Of a DNA stretch of 64,000 nucleotides, positions 8,837 to 17,778 are shown piece after piece. The notes under the pieces were generated by a model, which saw nothing but the letters and a program-made list of their open reading frames with translations, ran no database searches and was not told where the DNA came from. Each line of letters opens with the position of its first letter. Position 1 is the stretch's first letter. A program made the position numbers and the translations under genes. The DNA comes from Tepidanaerobacteraceae bacterium (GTDB lineage Bacteria; Bacillota; Thermosediminibacteria; Thermosediminibacterales; Tepidanaerobacteraceae). Location: NCBI GenBank assembly GCA_024655905.1, contig JANLFP010000005.1, positions 62,001 to 126,000 of the forward strand, written 5' to 3'.

Positions 8837-10506
8837 CCTGTGATGCGCCCGTTTGCATCCACATCTATATTTTCTGCAGCAGGCTTTTTCGGAAGCCCCG
8901 GCATGGTCATGATGTCTCCTGTAAGCGCCACCACAAAACCGGCACCCGCAGAAACTTTCACATTCCTAACGTTTATCCTGAATCCGACAGGCCGACCGAG
9001 TTTCCGTGGGTCGTCCGAAAGCGAATACTGCGTCTTTGCCATGCACACCGGCAGGTTTTTAAACCCGAGTTTTTCCAGATTTTCGATTTCTTTTAATGCT
9101 GCTGGAGAAAAATCTGCTCCATCCGCTCCGTATATTTCCCGGGCAATGGTTTCAATTTTTTCCGCTATGCCCTGTTCGAGACTATATACAGGTTTATAGC
9201 TGTTTTCGCCCTTTTCTATCAGTCTGATTACTTCTTTTGCAAGTTGAATGCCACCTTCTCCGCCTTTTGCCCATACTTCCGACAGCACCGATTTCACACC
9301 GTACCGGGCACATTCTTCTTCAATTAGTTTTAGTTCTGCTTCAGTATCAGCCGGGAACCTGTTGATGGCGACCACAGCCGGCAGGCCGAATTTTACGGTG
9401 ATGTTCTCCACATGCTTCAGCAGATTCGGAATGCCTTTCTTTAAAGCATCCAGATTTTCCCTGTTCAAATCTTCTTTCGGCACTCCGCCGTTATATTTGA
9501 GTGCTCTGACCGTAGCCACTATGACCACCGCATCGGGCCTTATTTCCGCAGTCCGGCACTTTATGTCCAGGAATTTTTCCGCCCCCAGGTCTGCGCCGAA
9601 TCCCGCTTCGGTTACTACATAGTCCGCAAGTTTCAGCGCCATCTTCGTAGCCATTATGCTGTTGCAGCCATGGGCGATGTTCGCAAATGGGCCACCGTGC
9701 ACAAATGCCGGTGTGCCTTCCAGAGTCTGTACCAGATTTGGCTTGAGCGCATCTTTTAAGAGTGCTGCCATCGCTCCATGAGCTTTTAGTTCTCCCGCCG
9801 TGACCGGCTTTCCTTCATAAGTATAGCCAACTATTATTCTTGCCAATTTGTTCTTTAAATCCTCCAGGTCCTTCGCCAGGCAAAATATGGCCATGACCTC
9901 CGATGCAACTGTGATGTCATATCCGTCCTCCCTGGGGGTACCGTTAGCCTTGCCGCCAAGGCCGTCGACCACAAACCTCAGCTGCCGGTCATTCATGTCA
10001 ACGCATCTTTTCCATGTAATGCGCCGCGGATCGATGCCCAGAGCATTTCCCTGATATATGTGGTTGTCAATCATAGCCGCAAGAAGATTGTTGGCCGCAC
10101 CGATGGCGTGAAAATCTCCCGTGAAGTGCAGGTTTATGTCTTCCATGGGGATTACCTGCGCATATCCTCCTCCTGCAGCTCCTCCCTTTATTCCGAACAC
10201 CGGCCCCAGCGAAGGTTCCCTCAAGGCTATGGCAACCTTTTTCCCCAGCTTATTTAGAGCGTCTCCCAGGCCCACAGTCGTGGTTGTTTTTCCCTCGCCT
10301 GCCGGAGTGGGATTAATGGCGGTGGTCAGAATAAGCTTTGCATCTTTTTTGCCCTCAAGCTTTTTCAATAGATTGTAATCCACCTTTGCCTTGTACTTGC
10401 CATAGTACTCGATGTCGTCTTCGCCGAGCCCCAATTTGCCGGCAATATCGCGGATGTGCTGCGGCCTTGCCTCCTGGGCGATTTCAATGTCGCTTTTGTA
10501 GTTCAT
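8827..10506 (-). CDS. fhs: Formate-tetrahydrofolate ligase
   Basis: 10-formyl-THF synthetase, 559 aa, ATP-dependent entry step of formate into the methyl branch. The P-loop [16 protein letters not shown] sits near residue 60, with family blocks [27 protein letters not shown] and [13 protein letters not shown] at 10506 has AGGAGA 8 nt upstream; the in-frame extension to 10551 lacks a ribosome binding site. It follows cooC with a 160-nt gap that carries a GCAGGTG/CACCTGC hairpin. The stop lies inside the palindromic element at 8748-8836. Confidence 0.97.
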   Translation of the reverse strand: MNYKSDIEIAQEARPQHIRDIAGKLGLGEDDIEYYGKYKAKVDYNLLKKLEGKKDAKLILTTAINPTPAGEGKTTTTVGLGDALNKLGKKVAIALREPSLGPVFGIKGGAAGGGYAQVIPMEDINLHFTGDFHAIGAANNLLAAMIDNHIYQGNALGIDPRRITWKRCVDMNDRQLRFVVDGLGGKANGTPREDGYDITVASEVMAIFCLAKDLEDLKNKLARIIVGYTYEGKPVTAGELKAHGAMAALLKDALKPNLVQTLEGTPAFVHGGPFANIAHGCNSIMATKMALKLADYVVTEAGFGADLGAEKFLDIKCRTAEIRPDAVVIVATVRALKYNGGVPKEDLNRENLDALKKGIPNLLKHVENITVKFGLPAVVAINRFPADTEAELKLIEEECARYGVKSVLSEVWAKGGEGGIQLAKEVIRLIEKGENSYKPVYSLEQGIAEKIETIAREIYGADGADFSPAALKEIENLEKLGFKNLPVCMAKTQYSLSDDPRKLGRPVGFRINVRNVKVSAGAGFVVALTGDIMTMPGLPKKPAAENIDVDANGRITGLF

Positions 10507-10556
10507 GGGTTTCTCTCCTTTAGCAAAAATGATGTTGGTATATAAAACCATTCTCT

Positions 10557-10585
10557 GCAGCAGGTGACAGCCCCTGCACCTGCCA
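10557..10585 (-). other. Intra-operon hairpin between cooC and fhs
   Basis: GCAGGTG and CACCTGC, 10 nt apart, form a 7-bp stem in the gap between cooC and fhs. No run of T follows on the minus strand, so it is not a typical terminator. It may stabilise or attenuate the message between the CODH part and the folate part of the operon. Confidence 0.4.
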
Positions 10586-10668
10586 CATTGTCTGGGTTTT
10601 ATATCAGAACCAAATTTGATATGGGTTTTAAAATCAGTTTCCTGCCGGAGAATATCTAGCTTCTTTGC

Positions 10669-11454
10669 TCATCCACTTGTTCTTAATCTTGATTCCAATT
10701 CTTCTTTAATCATTTTTACCTCAAGAATTATTTTTCGGCTCCTTTCATATGGAGAAACTCCCAATCTATCGGCATGCATTATGTTCTCGTCATGAGACAT
10801 AAAGCCAAGCACCGGTATATCGCCGCATGAATCGAGAATAAAAGTTTCTTCCTCGGGGCTTTTTATTTTATTGCCTACTGCAAATATGTTTTTGATGCCA
10901 ATATCCCGGGCTAGCTTCTCTACAGCCTTCAACGTCTGAATGCTCCTCTTGCCCGGCTCCACCACCACCAAAAAGGCATCCACAGACTGGGCGGTGGCTC
11001 TTCCCAGGTGCTCTATGCCTGCTTCCATGTCGAGTATCAACGCCTCATTTGTCCTGAGTATGAGATGACTCATAAGCGCCTTCAAAAATGCATGTTCCGG
11101 GCAGATGCATCCCATGCCGCCTTCTTTTACCGTACCCATTACCAGAAGCGTCACATTGTTGTGGGTTACGCAGTATTTTTCAGGGATGTCGTCAACTCTG
11201 GGGTTCAGCTTGAACATCTGACCGATTGCTCCCGGCTTCGCTTCAGTCCTTTGGGCTATCAGGTCCTTCATATCTGAAAGCGGCACGATTTTTTCAGTTA
11301 TCTCCTCTGGAAACCCCAGTGCGGAAGCTAAATTGGAATCAGGGTCCGCATCCACAGCCAGCACTTTGTATCCGTCATCGGCATATGACCTGGCCAGAAC
11401 TCCTGCCAATGTGGTCTTCCCCACTCCGCCTTTACCGGTTACAGCAATCCTCAT
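10669..11454 (-). CDS. cooC: CO dehydrogenase maturation ATPase CooC
   Basis: 261-aa CooC ATPase with Walker A GKGGVGKTT at residues 7-15, ADPDSN, and the metal-binding CIC pair in GMGCICPEHAF. It inserts nickel into the C-cluster of CO dehydrogenase in characterised systems. It starts 19 nt after the acsA stop with GGATGTG before the ATG, so it is co-expressed with its client. Paralogous to the gene at 2375-3154, with which it shares the overall fold but only moderate sequence likeness. Confidence 0.93.
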   Translation of the reverse strand: MRIAVTGKGGVGKTTLAGVLARSYADDGYKVLAVDADPDSNLASALGFPEEITEKIVPLSDMKDLIAQRTEAKPGAIGQMFKLNPRVDDIPEKYCVTHNNVTLLVMGTVKEGGMGCICPEHAFLKALMSHLILRTNEALILDMEAGIEHLGRATAQSVDAFLVVVEPGKRSIQTLKAVEKLARDIGIKNIFAVGNKIKSPEEETFILDSCGDIPVLGFMSHDENIMHADRLGVSPYERSRKIILEVKMIKEELESRLRTSG

Positions 11455-11473
11455 GGAATCACATCCTTAATAA

Positions 11474-13369
11474 TTATATGTCCAGTTGTCTCCTTTTTGC
11501 CTCTATATGATCAATAATCTTGCGGGCGGTCTGAACCGGATCGGATTCTATCTCAAATCTTCCTCCGTAAATGCTCTCCACATCGGATGTCAGATGCCTG
11601 GTAAGGTTTTCTGAACCCGTGATTTGCGGCGCCACTCCCAGCACCACATATATTCCCGAAGCCACTGCGTAAGTACCGATAGACAGCGCCTTTTCAGACA
11701 TCCACTCGGGAGCCGCCGCAGCCACGGGGAGGTCCTTAATATCAACATTCATATAATTTGCCATTATAGAAAGAAGGTGTAAAATCCTGCTTATGTCAAC
11801 ACAGGAGCCCATATGGAGCACCGGGGGGATATTCAACAACTCGCAGCAGGTGGCGAGGCCCTTTCCGCAAAGTTTTACGGCATCTTCGCTCATTAGGCCT
11901 GCTTTGATGCATGCATGGGCACCACATCCGGTGGTGACGACAAGCACATCGTTTTTAATCAGTTCTTTGGCAAGCACTACATGGCTTCTGTCATGCGGCA
12001 CCCTGTGGTTGTTGCACCCGACTATGGCTGCCGCTCCCCTGAGCACTCCCGACTTTATTGCGTCTACCAGCGGTTTCACGGTACCGGACGGATGGGCGAA
12101 AGTATTCGTAATACCATCCAGAGCCCGAATAATGGCCTCCAAGCTGTAACCTACTTTGCCTCTCGATTTTTCCTCCGGTATGAGCACATTGCCCGTTCTG
12201 TTCTTAAAGTTCATTATTGCTTCCATCACTATTTTTCTGGCGCATTCCACAGAATTCTTTTCGTCAAACTCCATATGAACGGCACCGGGAACCTTTGCCT
12301 TGGGAGATGTAGTAATGAGCTTAGTATGATAGCATCTTGCCACCTGCGACAGCGACGGCATAATGCACTGTACATCCACCACCATTGCTTCCACAGCTCC
12401 CGTCACAACAGCCAGCTCCTGCTGGAAGAAATTGCCTGCCATCGGTATACCGTGCCTCATAGCCACTTCATTCCCCGTGCAGCACATTCCCACAAGGTTT
12501 ATCCCCTGGGCTCCATGCTGCTTTGCCGCTTCAAGCAAATCGGGATCGTTTACCGCCAAAACCAGGGCTTCGGACAGAGTAGGCTCATGGCCGTGCACAA
12601 CTATGTTAACGCATTCTTTCTTCAAGACGCCTAGATTTGCTTCCACTTCATGGGGAACAGGAGTCCCAAACAATATGTCCGAAAGTTCGGTGCCGATCAT
12701 CGAACCTCCCCATCCATCGCTCAGCGCGGCCCGGACGGCAGCATTCATTATGTTCCTGTAATCCGCATCGCATCCCATATGCGTGGAATGAAGCACCTCG
12801 ACTATATCCCTATCAATGGCTCTGGGCGCAACATTCATGCCTTCCCATATTTCTTTCCGCTTTTGAGGAGCTCTTTCTACAAATCGCAGGTGGCCGAAGG
12901 GCTTCCCGAATTCTTTCAAGGCTTCCCCGGCAACTTTTGATGCCAGTTCTTCAGCGCTGCTGCCCTCGGTTTCAATTCCCCATTCTTTTGCCAGAGCCCG
13001 CAACTTTTTTTCATCCATTATCGGCGCTTTTTTCTCCGCTGCAAAAAGCAATGCTTCCGCTATATCCCTTCCGTGGTCGGAGTGTGCGGCGGAACCGGCT
13101 GCTATAGACCTTGCCAGATTCCTCGCCGCTATGGTGTCTTCAGTAGCGCCGCATATGCCCATTTTGGGGCCGTCCGGTGATACCTTGACTATACGGCAAG
13201 GCCCCATAGAACAATTGGTGCAGCAAACCCCCATTTCCCCGAAACCGCACTGGGGCTGCATGGCAAGAGCCCTGTCCCATACAGTTTCAATCCCGTCTCG
13301 CTTTGCTTTTTCTATAAGCACAGATGTTGCAGAATCGCATCCCGAACACATCAATTTTTCCTGTTGCAT
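11474..13369 (-). CDS. acsA: Anaerobic CO dehydrogenase catalytic subunit
   Basis: Ni-containing CO dehydrogenase (CooS/AcsA), 631 aa. The N-terminal cysteines MCSGCDSA and CGFGEMGVCCTNCSMGPCRI ligate the D- and B-clusters. C-cluster ligands are in the later blocks GCDADYRN, NLVGMCCTGNE, GCNNHRVP, TTGCGAHAC and MGSCVDISRI. Oxidises CO or reduces CO2 to supply the carbonyl carbon of acetyl-CoA. GGAGG precedes the ATG. It follows the ferredoxin gene by 22 nt. Whether it works with acetyl-CoA synthase or alone cannot be read from the window because acsB is not included. Confidence 0.96.
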   Translation of the reverse strand: MQQEKLMCSGCDSATSVLIEKAKRDGIETVWDRALAMQPQCGFGEMGVCCTNCSMGPCRIVKVSPDGPKMGICGATEDTIAARNLARSIAAGSAAHSDHGRDIAEALLFAAEKKAPIMDEKKLRALAKEWGIETEGSSAEELASKVAGEALKEFGKPFGHLRFVERAPQKRKEIWEGMNVAPRAIDRDIVEVLHSTHMGCDADYRNIMNAAVRAALSDGWGGSMIGTELSDILFGTPVPHEVEANLGVLKKECVNIVVHGHEPTLSEALVLAVNDPDLLEAAKQHGAQGINLVGMCCTGNEVAMRHGIPMAGNFFQQELAVVTGAVEAMVVDVQCIMPSLSQVARCYHTKLITTSPKAKVPGAVHMEFDEKNSVECARKIVMEAIMNFKNRTGNVLIPEEKSRGKVGYSLEAIIRALDGITNTFAHPSGTVKPLVDAIKSGVLRGAAAIVGCNNHRVPHDRSHVVLAKELIKNDVLVVTTGCGAHACIKAGLMSEDAVKLCGKGLATCCELLNIPPVLHMGSCVDISRILHLLSIMANYMNVDIKDLPVAAAAPEWMSEKALSIGTYAVASGIYVVLGVAPQITGSENLTRHLTSDVESIYGGRFEIESDPVQTARKIIDHIEAKRRQLDI

Positions 13370-13391
13370 GTCAATCCTCCTAAATAATATA

Positions 13392-13808
13392 CTATACCGC
13401 CTTTATCTTCAAGGCTTTCGTAGGACAAGCTTTAGCGCATAAGGGTTCGTCGGAGTCAGCGCACCTGTCGCACACGGTGGGAAACGGCCCCAGAACTATT
13501 GCTCCGAACGGGCACGCTTCCTCGCAAATACCGCAGCCCGTGCATGTGAAACGATTTACTCTGACAGTACCGTTTTCATCTTTTGCGAGGGAATTTGTCG
13601 GGCAACTGGCAATACATTTGGGATTTTTGCACAACTTGCACTGCTCCAACTTGATTTTCCCGCTGACTTTCTTAATTCTTATTCTGGCGACCCTCTTTTC
13701 CTTTATGGCGCCGGTCAGGTTCTTGGCCTTTGAATGGGCGGCGGCACATGCCAGCTCACAGGTTTTGCATCCAAGGCATAAATCTTTATCAAAAGAAATA
13801 TTTACCAT
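13392..13808 (-). CDS. Polyferredoxin-type 4Fe-4S protein (CooF-like)
   Basis: 138-aa iron-sulfur protein of the CooF/HycB/DMSO-reductase-B type. Four cysteine sets are visible: CLGCKTCELAC, CKLCKNPKCIASCP, CTGCGICEEACPFGAI and CDRCADSDEPLCAKACP. It would pass electrons to or from the adjacent CO dehydrogenase. ATG at 13808 has AAGGGG 5-6 nt upstream; the extension to 13847 has no ribosome binding site. It is the first clear gene of the carbon-fixation operon, 400 nt downstream of the shared-palindrome promoter. Confidence 0.9.
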   Translation of the reverse strand: MVNISFDKDLCLGCKTCELACAAAHSKAKNLTGAIKEKRVARIRIKKVSGKIKLEQCKLCKNPKCIASCPTNSLAKDENGTVRVNRFTCTGCGICEEACPFGAIVLGPFPTVCDRCADSDEPLCAKACPTKALKIKAV

Positions 13809-14071
13809 AAATACCCCTTCTTTGCGATTAATTGTTATTCTTTTCACAATCTCACTTTTATAATACTACCGCGATATTATTTTGTCAATATGATAAAATT
13901 TTTTTGTATTTGTTTAATATTTCATTCTAAACTCGGAATATATCAACATCCATCCGAACCGCTTGATACTGTATAGTTTGCCTGATATTTTTTTATAGGC
14001 CCTGAGTTATATTGAGAGTTGCGCAGGGATGATTGTTAAATATTTAACTTATTAATTAATTCGTTAAAAAT

Positions 14072-14158
14072 TTAACATATTTTTTCAAAAACTTTATACT
14101 CGTAAAAATTTTTTACTGCAAACGGCACCATTAAGTATAATTTTTCAATAAGCGGCAT
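14072..14158 (-). CDS. Possible 28-aa leader peptide ahead of the CODH operon
   Basis: A 28-codon frame (begins MPLIEKLYLMVPF, ends with a cysteine, stop TAA) lies between the operon promoter and the ferredoxin gene. GGAGG is 12 nt upstream and a second GGAG is 7 nt upstream of the ATG. It starts roughly 40 nt after the predicted transcription start. It is hydrophobic and aromatic in the middle. No family is recognised. It might be a regulatory leader, a small membrane protein, or chance; the strong ribosome binding site is the only support. Confidence 0.35.
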   Translation of the reverse strand: MPLIEKLYLMVPFAVKNFYEYKVFEKIC

Positions 14159-14185
14159 TATTCTTCTCCACCTCCTTAGGTTTTA

Positions 14186-14245
14186 TATACATGTATATAC
14201 ATATATATTATAACTCATTTTTTAATAAAATTCCACCAGAATTTT
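14186..14245 (-). promoter_or_regulatory. Main Wood-Ljungdahl operon promoter with 19-bp palindrome, copy 1
   Basis: Minus strand: AAAATTCTGGTGGAATTTT (14227-14245), 14 nt, TATAAT (14207-14212), then TATACATGTATATACAT on the plus strand at 14186-14202. Palindrome, spacing and second motif repeat at 8628-8700 before the DUF166-like gene. The 500-nt gap 13809-14307 otherwise holds the possible leader peptide, an AT-rich stretch with TTAA-type short repeats, and the hydrogenase terminator. Confidence 0.7.
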
Positions 14246-14261
14246 TTCAATTGATTTTTTG

Positions 14262-14290
14262 AAAATAAAAAAACCCGGCAAAACCGGGTG
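14262..14290 (-). terminator. Rho-independent terminator of the hydrogenase gene
   Basis: On the minus strand CACCCGGTTTTGCCGGGT forms a GC stem followed directly by a run of eight T. It lies 18 nt after the hydrogenase stop and just before the operon promoter, separating the two units. Confidence 0.9.
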
Positions 14291-14307
14291 ATTCAGTTAT
14301 CGCACAA

Positions 14308-16245
14308 CTAAACTTTTTTTAAAACCTCATCAATTACTTTTTCAACCGTGGCTTTTCCTATGAGAATGTCATCCACCATGGCACACGGGCTTTGCGCACA
14401 ATTTTCAAGGCAGAAAGTCGCCGATAATTCTATCCTATCTTTGAATCTTTCCTCATTTGCAATTTCTTTTAAAGCAGAAAAAAGGTCATAAGAGCCTGAG
14501 AGATAGCAGCATGTCCCCACGCACACCTTAACGCTAACCTTTCCGGCTTTTTTAATGTCTTCCGAAAAACATATCTCCCCACCGATTCTCTTGCGGTTTC
14601 TATAGGTGGTGTGAAGCAATTCATGCGCCTTTTCGCTGCCCGGGCTATACAGATGGTCGCGGTATAAATCCTTTATTATCGGATTTTCTGCCGGCGATTT
14701 AAGCTGCATGAGCTTCTCCGATCCCAAAAGCCCTTTTTTCCGGCTTTCTCTTGCGTCGTCGGTGTTCGGCTGAGGCTGGCCGCCGCCGCCTACACAGCCG
14801 CCAGAACACGCCATTACTTCCACAAGGTCATAGTATTCTTTCCCATCTCTTATATCTTCGAGAAGCTTTTTCGCATTGTTAAGGCCTGAAACGGCAGCGG
14901 CTTTAATTATTTTGCCATCGTATTCTATTTCGGCAGTCTTTATCTGCCCGCCTTCTCCATGAGTTCTAAAAACCGGTTCCCTGCCGAGTGTCCTTATTAC
15001 AGCCGTCGCCACACCTTCACCGCCGCCGAAAATTAGTCCTCCGCCAGTAGCAAAACCCAGCGGCATGTCGAAAGGCAGCTCTTCTACTTCATCGAAAATT
15101 ATTCCTGCTTGCCTTACCATCCTGGCCATTTCCTGGGTTGCGAGCACTGCATCCACATCCGGAATGCCGCCTTTGGAAAATTCTTCTCTTTGCGCTTCGG
15201 CTTTTTTAGCGGTGCAGGGCATTATTGATACCACAAAAATCTCTTCCGGGTCGATGCCAAGCCTTTTTGCATAAATGCCCTTCATTGCCGAGCCGAACAT
15301 CTGCTGCGGAGACTTGCAGCTGGAAAGATTATCTTTAAAATCCGGATAATTGAGCTCCACATATTTCACCCACGCCGGACAGCACGATGTGAATTGAGGC
15401 AGCCTTTTTTTGCCGGAAAGCCGCTCCAAAAATTCATGGGATTCTTCGACTGCCGTAAGGTCTGCTGCGAAACATGTATCGAAAACCATGTCAAACCCCA
15501 TTTTTTTCAGCGCCCCAATGATTTTGCCAGAAGTCACAGCGCCGGGTTTTAATCCGAATTCTTCTCCCAAAGAAACCCTTACCGCAGGAGCTATCTGGGC
15601 CACCACCGTTTTTGCCGGGTCATAAAGCGCATTCCATACTTTTTCCATGTGCGATGCAACCGTGATAGACCCCGTGGGGCAAACAGCGGCACACTGGCCG
15701 CAATCTACACAATTTACTTGAGAAATATTTTTGTTAAAAGGCGGCGTAACTCTGGCCTCACTGCCCCTGTAAGCAAATCCGATTACCCCTATGCCCTGGA
15801 TTTCCGGCGTCATATTGCCGTACACCCTGTCGTTTACTACCACCACAGGAGCCAGGCCGCATGCTCCCAGGCACGAAACGGTCTCCAGGGTGAAAAGCAT
15901 ATCATCCGTGGTCTTTGCACCATTTTTCAAATTCAGCGTTTCCCTCACGGTCGACAGTATTTTATCCGACTTTCTTACGTGACACGCAGTGCCGTCGCAA
16001 ACTTTTATTACATTTTTCCCTTTTGGTTCCAGTGAAAAATTTTCATAAAATGTAGCCACCCCAAATACTCTGGCAGGTGCGATTCCCATAGCAGTGGAAA
16101 TATAAGTAAGGATTTCTTCCGGCAAGTAACGATAAATCTCCTGCACTTCCTGGAGTATGCTTATAAGATTCGATGGTCTGTAATCATACTTTTCGAGAAT
16201 ATCATTCACTTTTTCAAAATTCCTGCATGAAATGCTTTCCGTCAA
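14308..16245 (-). CDS. Single-chain [FeFe]-hydrogenase with NuoE-like and C-terminal 2Fe-2S domains
   Basis: About 645 aa, four modules in one chain (numbering from the GTG at 16266). A NuoE/HydC-like thioredoxin-fold 2Fe-2S domain spans about 15-165 (Cys 90, 95, 132, 136). One 4Fe-4S site CVDCGQCAAVCP is at 186-197. The H-cluster domain covers about 215-560 with TSCCPAW, MPCTAKKAE and MACSGGCVGGGGQP, plus the small-subunit-like tail. A second thioredoxin-like 2Fe-2S domain is at 575-650 (CVGTCC, CLENC). Usually NuoE/HydC is a separate subunit; no NuoF-like flavoprotein gene is adjacent. The start is probably TTG at 16245, since AAGGAGG sits 8 nt before it, inside the GTG-initiated frame. Cytoplasmic; likely exchanges electrons with ferredoxin and perhaps a flavoprotein. 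Confidence 0.88.
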   Translation of the reverse strand: MTESISCRNFEKVNDILEKYDYRPSNLISILQEVQEIYRYLPEEILTYISTAMGIAPARVFGVATFYENFSLEPKGKNVIKVCDGTACHVRKSDKILSTVRETLNLKNGAKTTDDMLFTLETVSCLGACGLAPVVVVNDRVYGNMTPEIQGIGVIGFAYRGSEARVTPPFNKNISQVNCVDCGQCAAVCPTGSITVASHMEKVWNALYDPAKTVVAQIAPAVRVSLGEEFGLKPGAVTSGKIIGALKKMGFDMVFDTCFAADLTAVEESHEFLERLSGKKRLPQFTSCCPAWVKYVELNYPDFKDNLSSCKSPQQMFGSAMKGIYAKRLGIDPEEIFVVSIMPCTAKKAEAQREEFSKGGIPDVDAVLATQEMARMVRQAGIIFDEVEELPFDMPLGFATGGGLIFGGGEGVATAVIRTLGREPVFRTHGEGGQIKTAEIEYDGKIIKAAAVSGLNNAKKLLEDIRDGKEYYDLVEVMACSGGCVGGGGQPQPNTDDARESRKKGLLGSEKLMQLKSPAENPIIKDLYRDHLYSPGSEKAHELLHTTYRNRKRIGGEICFSEDIKKAGKVSVKVCVGTCCYLSGSYDLFSALKEIANEERFKDRIELSATFCLENCAQSPCAMVDDILIGKATVEKVIDEVLKKV

Positions 16246-16441
16246 CTTTAAAACCTCCTTCGCCACAACACCTTTAAGAAGCCGAAAATCAAGTTCGTTA
16301 TTTTTTTCACAAATATGAGTAAAAAATAAAGGTTGTTAAAAAAATATCAATAAGTATCCTTCAGGTTATCTGCCTCCCTGTTGCTGATTAAAATTATATA
16401 AGGAGATTTTCTCCTTTTTTATAAGAGCGTCATAATAATAA
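16246..16441 (-). other. Hydrogenase leader, 3' part
   Basis: Between structured element A and the TTG start. It contains an AAGGAG/CTCCTT hairpin near 16400-16418, followed on the plus strand by a run of T and on the minus strand by TATATAATTTTAAT. The rest is AT-rich with no open frame of note. Confidence 0.4.
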
Positions 16442-16520
16442 TGCCATGAAAGCACGAACGCCGCAGCGCCGAACCTTCATGGCCTTTTCAGGTATCTTCA
16501 TGATACCATTTATTCATGCA
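16442..16520 (-). promoter_or_regulatory. Structured leader element A (riboswitch-like), upstream of hydrogenase
   Basis: Minus-strand RNA: hairpin GGTATC-loop-GATACC (16491-16507), then an 8-bp stem GCCATGAA/TTCATGGC (16443-16450 with 16476-16483) enclosing conserved GGT and GTGC internal-loop bases and an inner stem GGCGC/GCGTT that needs G-U pairs. Element B at 21541-21618 has the same plan and order, with different bases in the stems. It starts about 10 nt into a transcript from the perfect promoter at 16538-16566. Ligand unknown; I do not recognise the class. Confidence 0.65.
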
Positions 16521-16537
16521 TTTTACCTTTTGTAGAT

Positions 16538-16566
16538 ATTATATTAGAATGTGAAACCTTTGTCAA
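16538..16566 (-). promoter_or_regulatory. Sigma-A promoter of the hydrogenase leader
   Basis: TTGACA (16561-16566), 17-nt spacer, TATAAT (16538-16543), reading on the minus strand. It gives a leader of about 285 nt before the hydrogenase start, starting just before element A. Confidence 0.85.
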
Positions 16567-16590
16567 TATATTTTTTTATTTATTTTAGAC

Positions 16591-17700
16591 TCATGGCAGC
16601 GTCAGCTTTCCAAATCCTCCGAAGTCTTTTGCCATCTGTTCATACATGGGTTTGCCGAGCAGCGTTTCATAAATTTCATCGGCTTTCTTCTCGGGGTCAA
16701 CATCCTTGAACTCTTCGGGATATATCACTTTACCCAGATAGTATGCGTCAGCCATGGCAGTGTCGATATTTGTGTGGTAATAGTTATAAGGCAGCTGTGC
16801 ATACACTTTGCCTTTTTTGACAGCAGACAAAACTCTGTAAAATTCCTGATTTTTTTGATAATCCTGCTGCACCATTGCATATCCGCCTCTGTCGATAAAA
16901 ATTATGTCGGGGTCCCATTGAATCAATTTCTCCTTATCTATCATGATGGAACCCGTTTTGCCGGTCTCATCCACCACATTCCTGGCGTTTATAGCTTCGA
17001 ACAGAGAATACTTCCCCTGGGTGCTTTCTATTCCGTGCGTCCCCCTTGCGCCCAGGGCGCCTATATAAACGGATGGCTTTTCATTTTCCGGAATATCTTT
17101 GGTTCGGCCCTCGAGGTCTTGCTTGCATTTTTCCATATAGGCTGCCAGTTCCTCTGCCCTATCATCCCGCCCCATTATTTTGCCTATCAGTTTCAAAGAA
17201 GCATAAACATCCGGATCAAAAGTGGACACCTTTCCATAACTGAGGGCCACAACCGGTATGCCGGTTTTTTCCTGCAGAGCATCTACAGAAGCCTTTTCTG
17301 AAGTATACATGCTGAAAATAACGTCAGGCTTCACAGCCAGTATTTTCTCCGGATCGGGAGCGTTGTTGGGGCCGCCCGGGCCGATGACTGGCAAATCTGC
17401 CAGCGAAGGATTCGCCAGGATATACGGCCTGCCTATGGGATTATCCTTTTCAAGCTGTTCCACTCCCGCTACTTTGCTCGCGCCGTTTATATAACAGTAA
17501 AGCCTCAAGGCACCCGGCCCAACAGCCACTACCCGTTCTACGGGCAATGTTACGGAAACTTTTCTCCCCACCATATCAGTAACAGTAATCTTTTCTGAAG
17601 CATTCTGCTGCTTCTGTACACTGCCGGAGCCGCAGCCGCTCAACAGAAAGGCAGATATGAGCAGCACTAAGAGTAATAAAATGAAATTTTTCTTTCGCAC
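16591..17700 (-). CDS. ABC transporter substrate-binding lipoprotein (FecB/BtuF type)
   Basis: 369-aa cluster-A substrate-binding protein with a signal peptide and lipobox LLSGC (Cys 22), so anchored outside the membrane. The TroA/BtuF-like body includes ITVTDMVGRKV, VPVVALSYG-like and IIFIDRGG segments. Family members bind ferric siderophores, corrinoids or other metal complexes. Start is GTG at 17700 with GGAGG 9 nt upstream. It ends a unit with ATPase, permease and FmdE genes downstream of cbiM, which favours a metal or corrinoid substrate over a siderophore, but the sequence does not decide this. Confidence 0.85.
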   Translation of the reverse strand: MRKKNFILLLLVLLISAFLLSGCGSGSVQKQQNASEKITVTDMVGRKVSVTLPVERVVAVGPGALRLYCYINGASKVAGVEQLEKDNPIGRPYILANPSLADLPVIGPGGPNNAPDPEKILAVKPDVIFSMYTSEKASVDALQEKTGIPVVALSYGKVSTFDPDVYASLKLIGKIMGRDDRAEELAAYMEKCKQDLEGRTKDIPENEKPSVYIGALGARGTHGIESTQGKYSLFEAINARNVVDETGKTGSIMIDKEKLIQWDPDIIFIDRGGYAMVQQDYQKNQEFYRVLSAVKKGKVYAQLPYNYYHTNIDTAMADAYYLGKVIYPEEFKDVDPEKKADEIYETLLGKPMYEQMAKDFGGFGKLTLP

Positions 17701-17778
17701 AATTCATAACCTCCATAATTCATATTATTACAAGGCATATGCCGAATTTCCCGTTTCCTCGAACATCGAAGCCTAAAT

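Noticed and set aside
11915-12634. 239-codon plus-strand frame opposite acsA
   Set aside because: Antisense to conserved CO dehydrogenase sequence; composition is that of a shadow frame and there is no ribosome binding site.
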